From positions 212,370 to 276,369 of the forward strand of contig NZ_JAGDYM010000007.1 of the NCBI RefSeq assembly GCF_017565745.1: a stretch of 64,000 bases of DNA. The letters are read 5' to 3'. Position numbers and translations under genes: made by a program. The stretch is from Leucobacter weissii (lineage in GTDB: Bacteria; Actinomycetota; Actinomycetes; Actinomycetales; Microbacteriaceae). This document shows, piece by piece, positions 34,041 to 42,583 of this stretch (its first letter is position 1; each line of letters starts with the position of its first letter). The notes beneath the pieces were generated by a model, which worked only from the letters and a program-made list of their open reading frames with translations, was not told the DNA's origin and searched no databases.

Positions 34041-34451
34041 ATGGACAAGAAGAAGTGGATTCTGTATGGGACCACCGGCGTCTTCGGCCTGAGCCTGTTC
34101 GCGGGCGGCGCCGTCGTGGCGGCGAACGCCCTCGAACTGCGGACCACCGACGGCACCGTCGTGCCGGGCGGCGCGATCACCGACGACGGCCGGACCGTCG
34201 CGGTGAACGGGCCGGCGCAGGAGACCGCCGTCGACTCGTCGGTGACCGTCGTCAGCGTCCCCTCCGCGGCCTCGGTGCCCACGCCGGCCTCGGCCGCGTC
34301 CGCTCCGTCGGCGCAGACGCCCGTCTCGGTGCCGACCCCCGCCTCGCCCGCCTCCCCGGCCTCGGCCCCCTCGGCCCAATCGGCGCCGACCCCCGCCAGC
34401 CCGCCGAGTGCGGCCTCGCCCGCCTCGGCGGCCTCCGCCGGCTCCCTCTGA
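34041..34451 (+). CDS. Small membrane-anchored Ala/Ser/Pro-rich surface protein
   Basis: 136 residues: basic start (MDKKK), one hydrophobic segment (WILYGTTGVFGLSLFAGGAVVAA), a short polar region (LELRTTDGTVVPGGAITDDG), then about 70 residues of imperfect Ala-Ser-Pro repeats (SVPTPAS, SAPSAQ, SPPSAASPASAASAG). It looks like a membrane-anchored protein with an extended wall-spanning tail, perhaps O-mannosylated. GAAGGAGAACGAC precedes the ATG. Family not recognised; it lies near a two-component system but on the other strand. Confidence 0.72.
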   Translation: MDKKKWILYGTTGVFGLSLFAGGAVVAANALELRTTDGTVVPGGAITDDGRTVAVNGPAQETAVDSSVTVVSVPSAASVPTPASAASAPSAQTPVSVPTPASPASPASAPSAQSAPTPASPPSAASPASAASAGSL

Positions 34452-34461
34452 ACGGTTCCGT

Positions 34462-34493
34462 GACCCCGCCGCGCCCTTGAGCGCGCCGGGGTC
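34462..34493 (+). terminator. GC-rich hairpin after the surface-protein gene
   Basis: GACCCCGCCGCGC pairs with GCGCGCCGGGGTC with one mismatch around a short CCTTGA loop, 10 bases after the stop codon. No T-run follows (gcgcgtgttacc), as is common for actinobacterial terminators. Confidence 0.55.
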
Positions 34494-34622
34494 GCGCGTG
34501 TTACCGGTTGTTTCCGAGCCGCTTCGGCCTCGCTGCGACAGTCCGTACGCTGAGGGAACGAGAAGTGAGGCCGGCGCCGGGCGCCTGCGCCTCATCCGCG
34601 AGATCGGCGAAGGGAGGCCGCA

Positions 34623-35684
34623 GTGCCTGACGACACCGCAGCTCGGAACCCGTCCGAGTGGAGGCTCCCCTCCGGCTTCCGCGACCCAGCCGAATCCCCG
34701 GTCTTCGCCGACGTGCTCGAGAACGTCGGCGCCACCCCTCTGGTGCGCGTGAACCGCCTGGCCCCCGGGGCTCCGGGAGAGATCTGGGTGAAGCTCGACC
34801 AGTTCAACGTCGGGGGATCCTCGAAGGACCGGATCGGCCTGAACATCATCCGCTCGGCGATCGCCGCGGGCGAACTGAGACCGGGGCAGCGCATCGTCGA
34901 CTTCGGAGCGGGCAACACCGCGATCGGATACGCGCTCGCCGGGCTGGCCACGGGACACCCGGTCACGATCGTGCACAACCCGGAACTGTCGCCGGAGAAG
35001 GCGAGCCTCCTCCGGCTCCTCGGTGCCGATCTCGTGCCCGGACGCCACGACGTGCCCCCGGACGACCCGCGGAACTGGGCCGCCATCGCCGAGCGCTACG
35101 AGCGCGAGGACCCGAGCAACTGGTGGGCGAGGCAGGTCTCGACGCCCGCGAATCCCGACGCCCACGTCGACTCGACCGGCCCCGAGGTGTGGCATCAGAC
35201 CGGCGGTCGCGTCACCCACTGGATCGCGGCCGTGGCCACCGGGGGCACGGTCAGCGGCACCGGCAGGTATCTGAAGTCCAGGAAGCCGGAGGTGTCGGTG
35301 ATCGCGACGGATTTCACCGAGAAGGTCGAGGTCACGAACCTGCTGCCGATCCTGGACCGGGCCGAGGGCTGGGAAGAGCTCGAACGCGATTTCCCCGAGA
35401 ACCTCCAGCTCGACGTGCTCGATCGCTTCGAATCGCGGCGCAAGGCGGAGGTCATCGATTACGGCTGGCACGTCGCCCGCACCGAGGGGCTGGTGCTCGG
35501 GCCCTCGTCCGTGCTGAGCCTGCGCATCGCCGTGGATCTCGCCCATCGGGTGCCTCCGGGCTCGGTCATCGTCAGCTTCTCCGCCGACAGCGGCCGCGAC
35601 TACACCAGCCGGGAATACAACGCCGACTGGCTGCGGGCGAACGGCTACGGCGAGATCGCCGACAAGTACGAACCCCGCCACTAG
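34623..35684 (+). CDS. PLP-dependent cysteine synthase / cystathionine beta-synthase-like enzyme
   Basis: 353 residues, fold type II. The PLP Lys is in NVGGSSKDRIG. The substrate-binding loop reads GAGNTAIG rather than the usual SGNTGIG. The phosphate-binding loop is VATGGTVSGTGRYLK. The segment PANPDAHVDSTGPEVWHQTGG is typical of CBS/CysK enzymes, but there is no C-terminal CBS (Bateman) domain. GTG 34623 follows GGGAGG by 6 nt. The altered TSGNT loop suggests a non-standard acceptor. It is 291 bases upstream of an organosulfur operon on the same strand. Confidence 0.85.
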   Translation: MPDDTAARNPSEWRLPSGFRDPAESPVFADVLENVGATPLVRVNRLAPGAPGEIWVKLDQFNVGGSSKDRIGLNIIRSAIAAGELRPGQRIVDFGAGNTAIGYALAGLATGHPVTIVHNPELSPEKASLLRLLGADLVPGRHDVPPDDPRNWAAIAERYEREDPSNWWARQVSTPANPDAHVDSTGPEVWHQTGGRVTHWIAAVATGGTVSGTGRYLKSRKPEVSVIATDFTEKVEVTNLLPILDRAEGWEELERDFPENLQLDVLDRFESRRKAEVIDYGWHVARTEGLVLGPSSVLSLRIAVDLAHRVPPGSVIVSFSADSGRDYTSREYNADWLRANGYGEIADKYEPRH

Positions 35685-35975
35685 AGCGAGAGCGTGCTCG
35701 ACCCGCACGCTTTCGTGCTCGATCTGGAGCATCGCTCGCCGTCGCGATGAGCGCCGTCGGCGCGTCCTCCGCCGAGTTCGCGCGCCCGGTTCCGCGCTCT
35801 CGCCCTCGTCCCCGGGGCTCGTTCTTGTCGCCGTGTGACGCTCGGTTTCCTCGCGTGAAGCACGGTTGCCCACTGTTACCGCGCGCCGGGAGCGCCGCCG
35901 TCTCCTGCGCCTAGCATGTTCCACGAGTCGCGCCGCGGCGCACCGCGATCACGGAGCAAGAGAGCAGGTCCTCCC

Positions 35976-37301
35976 ATGTCAGAGCCCATCCACTTCGGCT
36001 GGTTCGTCGGCCAGGGCTTCGGCGTCCAGGGCTGGCGCAAGGACAGCTCGCGCTGGGGCTACCGCTGGTATCAGCCCGACATCTGGGAGCAGGCGGCCCG
36101 CGTGCTGGAGCAGGCCGGGTTCGACTTCCTGCTCCTCAAGGACGGTCCCGTCTTCACCGGCACCGAGGCCAGCAGGAGGATCGGATTGGCCAGCGCGGAG
36201 GCGGCCCCGCGGCACGAGCCCCTGCTGCTCGTCCCTCTGCTGCTGCGGGCGACCACGCACCTGGGCATCGTCCCGACCCTGAACAGCTCCCACTACGACC
36301 CCTACATCGCCGCACGTCAGATCGCCACGCTCGCCCACCTCGACACGCCTCGCGTGGGCCTGAACGTGGTCACGAGCGGAGGGCCGAACGCGCTCGAGAA
36401 CTTCAGCCTGTTCGATGAGCAGCTCGACTCCCGGGGCACGTACGACCGCGCCACGGAGTGGATCACGATCGTCAAGCAGCTTTGGCAGAGCTGGGACCGC
36501 GACGCGGTGATCGAGGACGAGGCGGGCCGCGTCTACGCGCTCGCGGAGCGGACGCGCCGGATCGACTTCTCGGGCGAGTTCTTCGACGTCGCGGGGCCCG
36601 GAGTGTCGCTCCCGTTCCAGGACGACGGGCCGCTCATCGTGGCGCCGTCCAACTCACCGCGCGGCCTGCAGTTCGTCGGCGAGCACGGGGACGTGCAGTT
36701 CGGCTACGCGACGAAGCCCGAGCACATCGCCCGGATCCGATCCGGCATCGACGGAGCCTCCCGTCCGGACGGGCGCGATCCGCGCGAGGTGAAGGTGTTC
36801 ACCGCCATCTCTCCCAAGGTCGTCGGATCCCGGGCCGAGAAGGAGGAATACCTCAGCTGGCGCCGGAGCGACGAGTCGCTGCTCCGCGAGCTCCCGCTGC
36901 TCTCGGTGATCCTGGACTACGACCTGACCACCCTCGACTTCGATGAGCCGTTGCCGCGCGAGCTGCACGAGCAGTGGACGTCGAACCCGGTCAGCGCGGG
37001 GGTGGTCGGAGCCTTCCTCAGCACCGTCGACGATCCGGAGACGGCGCCGTTCCGCGAACTCGCCGCGCGAAGCACGCACGGCCAGTCCGGGGACATCGTC
37101 GGCACCGCCGAGGAGATCGCCGACCACGTCGAAGAGCTCGTCGACACGACCGCGCTCGACGGCGTGCTCTTCGACTTCAACGTCGACCCGGAGAGCCTGT
37201 TCGGCACGCTGGTGCCGCTCGTGCCGGTGCTGCGCCGTCGCGGGCTGCTGCGCACCGAGTACGGATCCACCTCCCTGCGCGAGAATCTGAACGAGTTCTG
37301 A
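35976..37301 (+). CDS. FMNH2-dependent monooxygenase, NtaA/SnaA/DszA family
   Basis: 441 residues of the luciferase-like fold, in the branch that includes NtaA (nitrilotriacetate), SnaA and DszA (dibenzothiophene sulfone). Characteristic segments: HFGWFVGQGFGVQGWRKDSS, VLEQAGFDFLLLKDG, PRVGLNVVTSGGPNALENF and ERTRRIDFSGEFFDVAGPG. It needs FMNH2 from a separate reductase, which is not encoded here. ATG 35976 is used; the frame continues upstream into non-conserved sequence. First gene of a five-gene operon with a hydrolase and an SsuABC-like importer. Confidence 0.88.
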   Translation: MSEPIHFGWFVGQGFGVQGWRKDSSRWGYRWYQPDIWEQAARVLEQAGFDFLLLKDGPVFTGTEASRRIGLASAEAAPRHEPLLLVPLLLRATTHLGIVPTLNSSHYDPYIAARQIATLAHLDTPRVGLNVVTSGGPNALENFSLFDEQLDSRGTYDRATEWITIVKQLWQSWDRDAVIEDEAGRVYALAERTRRIDFSGEFFDVAGPGVSLPFQDDGPLIVAPSNSPRGLQFVGEHGDVQFGYATKPEHIARIRSGIDGASRPDGRDPREVKVFTAISPKVVGSRAEKEEYLSWRRSDESLLRELPLLSVILDYDLTTLDFDEPLPRELHEQWTSNPVSAGVVGAFLSTVDDPETAPFRELAARSTHGQSGDIVGTAEEIADHVEELVDTTALDGVLFDFNVDPESLFGTLVPLVPVLRRRGLLRTEYGSTSLRENLNEF

Positions 37302-37303
37302 TC

Positions 37304-38155
37304 ATGAGCGGGATACGACACGTCTACGACGTGCAGCTCCCCGGGCGCGGGGGCGGATCGCTCGCAGTGGACCTGCACTTCACCGGCAGCGCGGACGAGC
37401 ACCCGGTCCTGCTCTGGTTCCACGGCGGAGGATGGACCCGCGGCGGCCGTCGAGCCTCGGAGGAGAAGATCCTCTGGCCCTATGCGCGGGCCGGCCTGAC
37501 GGTGGTCTCGGTCGGGTACCGGCTGTCGGGAGAGGCGAATCACCCCGCGCAGCTCGACGACGCGTTCGACGCGCTCGCGTGGCTGTCGGATCCAGAATCC
37601 GGCTATTCGTTCGACACCTCGAGGGTGTTCGTCGGCGGCGGCTCGGCGGGCGGTCACATCGCATCGCTCGTCGGCGTCAACCTCCGGCGCTACCGGCGGA
37701 GGCACGGGGACGCGCTCCCGCCGGTGCGCGGCGTGATCGTGATCTACCCGGTGGCGAACCCGCTCGAGTACGACGCGGCCAAGCTCGCAGCTGGCCCGCC
37801 CGCTCCGGGCACCTTCGCGGCCTGGAGTCTCGAATCGACCGGAGGGAGGCCCGCGCAGTTCGGGCAGGCCCTGCTCGGACCGGATCCGGTGCTCTCCCCT
37901 TCACCGTTCCTGGACTCGTATCGCGAGCTGGTCCCCACGGACGTTCCGCCCTATCTCATCCAGCACGGCTCGAACGACACCGACGTCCCGTTCAGCCAGT
38001 CGCTCCTGCTCTACGACACGCTCTCGAGCCAGGGCGTGCCGACCACGCTCGTCCTCCACAGCGACGCCGATCACGGCTCGCCCTGGTTCCATCGCGGTCT
38101 GGCGCTCGACGCGGTCTCGGCGTTCGTGCGGGAGCACTCCGCCCCGCCGTCGTAG
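37304..38155 (+). CDS. Alpha/beta hydrolase (HSL/carboxylesterase type)
   Basis: 283 residues. HGGG oxyanion motif (LLWFHGGGWTRGG), nucleophile elbow GGGSAGGH, and a C-terminal His in HSDADHGSPW. The family hydrolyses esters, carbamates or kynurenine-like amides. It starts 2 bases after the monooxygenase stop. It may process the oxygenated product of that enzyme, or an ester pro-substrate brought in by the linked transporter. Confidence 0.87.
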   Translation: MSGIRHVYDVQLPGRGGGSLAVDLHFTGSADEHPVLLWFHGGGWTRGGRRASEEKILWPYARAGLTVVSVGYRLSGEANHPAQLDDAFDALAWLSDPESGYSFDTSRVFVGGGSAGGHIASLVGVNLRRYRRRHGDALPPVRGVIVIYPVANPLEYDAAKLAAGPPAPGTFAAWSLESTGGRPAQFGQALLGPDPVLSPSPFLDSYRELVPTDVPPYLIQHGSNDTDVPFSQSLLLYDTLSSQGVPTTLVLHSDADHGSPWFHRGLALDAVSAFVREHSAPPS

Positions 38156-38199
38156 ACGGAGCGAACCCCTCGTCTCCACAACCCACTGAAAGGCATGTC

Positions 38200-39267
38200 A
38201 TGAAGAAGAGATCCCTATTCGCCGCAGCCGTGGCCGCAACGGCCTCGGCGGTCCTGCTCGCCGGGTGCTCCAGCCCCGCGAGCGATCCTGCTCCGACGGA
38301 CGGCTCCGGCAGCGTCGAGCTGACGAAGGACGTCACGCTCGTGGTCGGCACGAGCAACCAGGAGGGTGCGTTCTTCGAGGAGTCGGGGCTGTTCGAGGAC
38401 GTCCCCTACACGATCGAGTGGTCCTACATCACCGACTGGGGCGCGATCTACTCCTCGATCGCGTCCGATGCGCTGAACGTCGGGTACTGGGGTCTCGACT
38501 CGAATGCGGTGAAGGCCGTGCAGAACGGCGTGGGCGCGAAGTTCGTGTCGCTGCTCGGCGCGCAGGACGAGGCCGCCGCCGAGTCCGGCACGCTGAACGT
38601 CTTCGTGCGCTCGGACGCCGGCATCGAGACGACGGCGGATCTCGCGGGCGCGAAGATCGCGACCGGATCGGCCGGCACCACCTTCGACAACATCCTCAAC
38701 GGGGCGCTCCTCGACGGCGGGCTCTCGGAGGACGACGTCGAGGTGATCCGCTACCCGGATGCCGACCAGACCTCGCAGATCTCGGCGCTGCTGAACGGCG
38801 AGGTCGAGGCGTTCGCGGGGAACATCGCCAGCGAGCAGATCGTCGGCGCCCTCGAGGACGGGACCATCGAGGTGCTGTTCTGGGAGAACCAGTTCAGCCC
38901 GGTGAACCGCCTGGTCGTCTCCAACGAGCAGACGCTCTCCGACCCGGCGAAGGAGGCGGCGCTCGAGGACTTCGTGCAGCGCGTGGCCGAGACCGCCTAC
39001 TGGAAGGCCGATCCGGCGAACGAGCAGACCTACGCCGAGATCCTCAACTCGGTGGGCAACCTGCCCGTGGACGTCGGGCAGAAGGTCTGGGGGTACACCC
39101 AGAACGCGACCCTCCCGCTCCAGCTCGATGCGACGACCGAGCAGAATCTCGCTCAGACCATCGCCGACTATCAGGCTGCGGGCTACATCGACGAACCGCT
39201 GCCGGTCGAGGAGATCCTCGACACCCGATTCGCCGATGCCGTAGCGGAAGTCATCGGCGCCCACTAA
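38200..39267 (+). CDS. SsuA/TauA-like ABC substrate-binding lipoprotein
   Basis: 355 residues. Lipoprotein signal (MKKRSLFAAAVAATASAVLLAGCSS, Cys at residue 23), then a type II binding fold: LVVGTSNQEGAFFEESGLFE, VGYWGLDSNAVKAVQNG, TTADLAGAKIATGSAGTTFDNIL and ISALLNGEVEAFAGN. This is the nitrate/sulfonate/taurine family (NMT1/SsuA). Ligands are typically sulfonates or heteroaromatics. GAAAGG precedes the ATG. It works with the permease and ATPase that follow. Confidence 0.9.
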   Translation: MKKRSLFAAAVAATASAVLLAGCSSPASDPAPTDGSGSVELTKDVTLVVGTSNQEGAFFEESGLFEDVPYTIEWSYITDWGAIYSSIASDALNVGYWGLDSNAVKAVQNGVGAKFVSLLGAQDEAAAESGTLNVFVRSDAGIETTADLAGAKIATGSAGTTFDNILNGALLDGGLSEDDVEVIRYPDADQTSQISALLNGEVEAFAGNIASEQIVGALEDGTIEVLFWENQFSPVNRLVVSNEQTLSDPAKEAALEDFVQRVAETAYWKADPANEQTYAEILNSVGNLPVDVGQKVWGYTQNATLPLQLDATTEQNLAQTIADYQAAGYIDEPLPVEEILDTRFADAVAEVIGAH

Positions 39268-39284
39268 CCGGAGCGACTCCCCGC

Positions 39285-40106
39285 ATGTCCACCACCGAGA
39301 TCTCGAAGCCGGTCCTTCCGCTCGCCGTCGAGAGCAGACCGAACCGGGTCCCCACCTGGGTGAAGCGCCTGGCGAGCCCGATCCTGCTCATCCTGGTCTG
39401 GGAGTTCGCCGTGCTGGGCGGGCTCCTCGACGGGAAGGTGATCGCCCCGCCGCATCAGATCCCGCTGACGATCGCGGAACTCTGGGAGGACGGTTCCTTC
39501 CAGGCCGCGCTCCTCACGTCGTCGTTCCGCGCGATCAGCGGGCTGCTGCTCGGCACGGTGCTCGGTGCGATCGCCGCGCTGATCGCCGGACTGTGGCGGT
39601 TCGGGCACCACACCGTGGATCCGATCGCCCGGCTGCTGCTCCCGATCCCGGCGACCGGGCTCATCACCCTGGCGATCCTCGTGTTCGGGATCGGGGAGTT
39701 CACGAAGATCAGTCTGGTCGCCTTCGCGACGTTCTTCCCGGTCTACACCAACACCCTCCACGGCATACGCAGCGTGGATCCGAAGTTCGTCGAGCTCGCA
39801 GCCGTCGCGGGCCTGCGCCGCAAGGGCCTCATCCTCACGGTGCTCATCCCGTCGGCTCTGCCGTCGTTCTTCGTCGGGCTGAGATTCTCGGCGTCGATCT
39901 CCTGGCTGCTGCTCGTCGTGGTCGAGCAGCTGAACTCCACGGCGGGACTCGGCTTCCTGCTGACCGAGGCGCAGCGCTATTTCAGGACGGACATCATCAT
40001 GACGGCGCTGCTGTTCTACGGGATCCTGGGGCTGCTCTCGGACGCGCTCGTGGTGGGCATCTCGAAGCTGGTGCTGCCCTGGCGGAAGGAGTACGACGGA
40101 TCATGA
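39285..40106 (+). CDS. SsuC/TauC-like ABC permease
   Basis: 273 residues, about six helices, with the BPD-type cytoplasmic loop in VELAAVAGLRRKGLILTVLIPSALPSFFVGLR (EAA-like motif). It belongs to the nitrate/sulfonate/bicarbonate class. It begins 17 bases after the binding-protein stop and its own stop overlaps the ATPase start (ATGA). Confidence 0.92.
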   Translation: MSTTEISKPVLPLAVESRPNRVPTWVKRLASPILLILVWEFAVLGGLLDGKVIAPPHQIPLTIAELWEDGSFQAALLTSSFRAISGLLLGTVLGAIAALIAGLWRFGHHTVDPIARLLLPIPATGLITLAILVFGIGEFTKISLVAFATFFPVYTNTLHGIRSVDPKFVELAAVAGLRRKGLILTVLIPSALPSFFVGLRFSASISWLLLVVVEQLNSTAGLGFLLTEAQRYFRTDIIMTALLFYGILGLLSDALVVGISKLVLPWRKEYDGS

Positions 40107-40867
40107 GCATCTCGGAAGCGACGCCGCCGCTCCTCGAAGCCGTGGAGGGGGACGAGCACGTGGTGGTCGTGGACCGTCTCGTCAAGTCCTTCGGGGACCA
40201 CGAGGTGCTCCGGGGAGTCGACCTGACCATCGGGCGCGACGAGTTCGTGGCGCTGCTGGGCCGGAGCGGCGGCGGGAAGAGCACGCTGCTGCGGCTCCTC
40301 GAGGGACTCGACACCGACTACAGCGGCGGCATCCGCGTCCCGCCGCGCCGTTCCGTCGTCTTCCAGGAGCCGAGGCTCCTGCCGTGGCGGAGGGTCTGGC
40401 AGAACGTCGTCCTGGGCCTGGACGGGTCCCGACGGGCCCTGCGCGAGCAAGCGCTGCAGGTGCTCGCCGAGGTCGGGTTGGAGCGTCTGGCCGACAGCTG
40501 GCCGGCCACCCTCTCCGGAGGCGAGGCGCAGCGGGTCGGGCTCGCGCGGGCGCTCGTGCGCGAGCCCGACCTCCTGCTGCTCGACGAGCCGTTCGGCGCG
40601 CTCGACGCGCTGACCAAGATCCGCTCGCACGCACTGCTGCGCGAACTCGTCCGTGTGCATCGACCCGGCGTGTTCCTCATCACCCACGACGTCGACGAGG
40701 CGATCGCCCTCGCCGACCGGATCATCGTGCTCGAAGCCGGACGCTTCATCATCGACACCCCCGTGCCGCGGGCGGATGCCGACGACGGATCCCGAGCCCG
40801 GCTCGATGCCACGAGGCGCGAGATCCTCGCCGCGCTCGGGGTGGAGGACCCGCTTCGGGCCGGGTGA
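40103..40867 (+). CDS. SsuB/TauB-like ABC ATPase
   Basis: 254 residues. Walker A GRSGGGKST, Q-loop VVFQEPRLLPWRRVWQNV (the RLLPW signature of sulfonate/nitrate ATPases), ABC signature LSGGEAQRVGLARALV, Walker B LLLLDEPFGALD and H-loop LITHDVDEA. It powers import with the two preceding gene products and is the last gene of the operon. Confidence 0.94.
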   Translation: MSISEATPPLLEAVEGDEHVVVVDRLVKSFGDHEVLRGVDLTIGRDEFVALLGRSGGGKSTLLRLLEGLDTDYSGGIRVPPRRSVVFQEPRLLPWRRVWQNVVLGLDGSRRALREQALQVLAEVGLERLADSWPATLSGGEAQRVGLARALVREPDLLLLDEPFGALDALTKIRSHALLRELVRVHRPGVFLITHDVDEAIALADRIIVLEAGRFIIDTPVPRADADDGSRARLDATRREILAALGVEDPLRAG

Positions 40868-40964
40868 TCGGTGCGGCGCCCCCCTGCGACGGGGCTCGCG
40901 CGCCCGGTCGCCGCCGTTCCGGCCCTGGCCAATCCTCCTCCTGATCGGTACCCTGAACTCACCG

Positions 40965-40992
40965 CTCCGTCGGCCCGGCCGGGCCGACGGAG
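40965..40992. repeat. Perfect 28-base palindrome between operon and cupin gene
   Basis: CTCCGTCGGCCCGG followed directly by its reverse complement CCGGGCCGACGGAG, so a 12-bp stem with a 4-base loop can form. It sits 98 bases after the SsuB-like stop and 72 bases before the cupin ATG. A TACCCT box near 40949 could start a transcript whose 5' end carries this hairpin. No T-run follows. A terminator for the upstream operon is the simplest reading. Confidence 0.6.
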
Positions 40993-41063
40993 TCGCGGGG
41001 CGAGTTCCCGCGGCACCGGGTGCGGGGCGAACACACGCGGGGACGATTCGAAGAGGAACACAC

Positions 41064-41354
41064 ATGGGCGCGGCGGCGATCGGCGAACTGCAGCTCGAGA
41101 ACGAGCACTTCCGGGTCACCAGGTGGACCATCCCGCCCGGCGGCGCCATCCCTCTGCACCGTCACGACCGCGCCTACGTGGTCGTCCCGCTCGTGAGCGA
41201 CACCATGCTCGTGATCGACTCGGACGGGCGCGAGTCCGTCGCGCGTCTCACCGAGGGCGAGAGCTACGCGCGGTCGGGCGGCTTCGCGCACGAGGTGAGG
41301 AACCCGCACTCGGATCGACCGATCGTCTTCGTCGAGGTGGAGCGGCTCTCATGA
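41064..41354 (+). CDS. Single-domain cupin protein
   Basis: 96 residues: cupin motif 1 as GGAIPLHRHDRAYVVVPL and motif 2 as GFAHEVRNPHSDRPIVFVEV. Two or three His could bind a metal. GAAGAGGAACAC lies before the ATG. Its stop overlaps the start of a GNAT acetyltransferase (ATGA). Small cupins of this type are binding or isomerase-like proteins, and the function is not predictable. Confidence 0.82.
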   Translation: MGAAAIGELQLENEHFRVTRWTIPPGGAIPLHRHDRAYVVVPLVSDTMLVIDSDGRESVARLTEGESYARSGGFAHEVRNPHSDRPIVFVEVERLS

Positions 41355-41833
41355 GCGCCACCGTCGTGCGCCCGATCGCCGAGACCGACCGCGACGCCTG
41401 GGCCGCCCTCTACCGGGGATACCGAGACTTCTACGGGAAGCCGCACGACCCCGCCGTGCTCGACACCGTGTGGGGGTGGCTCATGCACCCCTTGCACGAG
41501 ACTCGGGCCGTGATGGCCGAGCGCGACGGCGCGCTGATCGGGCTCGCCCATTTCCGAAGTTTCGTGCGCCCGATCGACGGTGCGCACGGCCTCTACCTCG
41601 ACGATCTCTTCATCGCGCCCGAAGCGCGCGGCAGCGGCGCCGCGACGGCCCTGCTCGGCCGGCTCTCCGAGATCGCCGGAGAGGAGGGGGCCTCCTTCGT
41701 ACGCTGGATCACCGCCGAGGACAACGCCGTCGCGCGCAGCCTCTACGATCGCGTCGCCCGGCAGACGCCCTGGGTCACCTACGATCTGGCCCCCCTGGAG
41801 TCCAGCCGGCCGGCCCGCCGAGGAACCGGTTGA
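41351..41833 (+). CDS. GNAT family N-acetyltransferase
   Basis: 160 residues with GNAT motifs: VVRPIAETDRDAWAALYRGY (motif C), IGLAHFRSF and LYLDDLFIAPEARGSGAATALLGRL (motif A, acetyl-CoA loop RGSGAA), then ITAEDNAVARSLYDRVAR (motif B). Substrate unknown. ATG overlaps the cupin stop. Its last 59 bases overlap the end of a convergent hydrolase gene on the minus strand, unusual but in keeping with two real frames. Confidence 0.86.
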   Translation: MSATVVRPIAETDRDAWAALYRGYRDFYGKPHDPAVLDTVWGWLMHPLHETRAVMAERDGALIGLAHFRSFVRPIDGAHGLYLDDLFIAPEARGSGAATALLGRLSEIAGEEGASFVRWITAEDNAVARSLYDRVARQTPWVTYDLAPLESSRPARRGTG

Positions 41834-42452
41834 GCTCCGCCGAGAACGACTCGGGCGACTGCGTGTTCGACTGATGGCCCGCGCCCTCGAGGATCGCCAG
41901 CCTCGCGCCGGGGATCTCGGCGGCGAGTCTCCGCGAGGCGGGCAGGTTGGCGCGATCCCTCGACCCGCAGAGCACGAGCGTCGGGCAGGCGATCCGCGCC
42001 AGGTCGGGCCCGAAATCGACGTGCATCACGGCTCGCGCGGCCGAGAGGATCCTGCTCTTGTCCACCCCGCCGCTCGCGACCGCCCTCGCCGGGAGCACCC
42101 GGATGAGCGCGTTCTGCACGCGCAGGAGCGCGCGCGGCGGCCGCACCTGTCCGGCGGCGAGGACGAGGCCGCGCACCCGCTCCGGGAAGTCGACGGCGGC
42201 GCGGAGCGCGATCATCGCTCCGAGCGACAGGCCGCAGAGGACCGCCTCGCGCCATCCGCGCTCGTCCATCGCTTCGACCACGCGCCGCGCGGCGCGCTCG
42301 AGCGAGAACGCGCCCTCGCCCGCGGCGCCGAGCCCCGGCACGTCGATGGCGACGCCCTCCCACGCCGCGGGAAGGGTCGAGATCTGCTGCGCCCACGAAG
42401 CGGGGGAGTCCCCGAGCCCGTGGACGAAGATCACGCGCGACGTCTCGGCCAT
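41775..42452 (-). CDS. Alpha/beta fold hydrolase
   Basis: 225 residues. HGLGDSPASW oxyanion region, nucleophile elbow GLSLGAM, Asp in VLCGSRDRAN and His in EGAGHQSN. It resembles 3-oxoadipate enol-lactonase or MhpC-type hydrolases and is short for the family. TATCCT ends 7 nt before ATG 42452, so the mRNA may be leaderless. The 3' end overlaps the GNAT gene on the opposite strand. There is no clear link to the catabolic operons. Confidence 0.84.
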   Translation of the reverse strand: MAETSRVIFVHGLGDSPASWAQQISTLPAAWEGVAIDVPGLGAAGEGAFSLERAARRVVEAMDERGWREAVLCGLSLGAMIALRAAVDFPERVRGLVLAAGQVRPPRALLRVQNALIRVLPARAVASGGVDKSRILSAARAVMHVDFGPDLARIACPTLVLCGSRDRANLPASRRLAAEIPGARLAILEGAGHQSNTQSPESFSAELNRFLGGPAGWTPGGPDRR

Positions 42453-42523
42453 GGCTCCCAGGATAGCCGCCGGGTCACCCGCGGCGTCTCGTCTGCGCCG
42501 ACGTCGAGGATCGCGCCGATCCG

Positions 42524-42583
42524 CGTGATCGCACTCAGAAGCCCCGAAGGGCAGGTGCCTTCCTGCAGATCGGTGCGATCGCG
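42524..42583 (-). other. Candidate structured RNA or dyad element (three-way junction)
   Basis: CGTGATCGCAC (42524-42534) pairs with GTGCGATCGCG (42573-42583) over 11 bp with one G-T pair. Inside are two further hairpins: GCCC/GGGC at 42541-42552 and GCAGG/CCTGC at 42551-42566, which share two bases. On the minus strand the first has the very stable C-UUCG-G loop, hinting that this strand is the RNA. It lies in the 278-base gap between two divergent genes that otherwise holds only a TTAGGCT -10 box at 42682. Confidence 0.4.

Noticed and set aside
41775..41833. Overlap of the GNAT and hydrolase genes as a sign that one is spurious
   Set aside because: Both proteins have intact family motifs; the overlap affects only the last 20 codons of each and is accepted as convergent overlap.
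42524..42583. 4.5S SRP RNA
   Set aside because: The conserved GGAA-loop core (CAGGTCCGGAAGG-like) of SRP RNA is not present on either strand.
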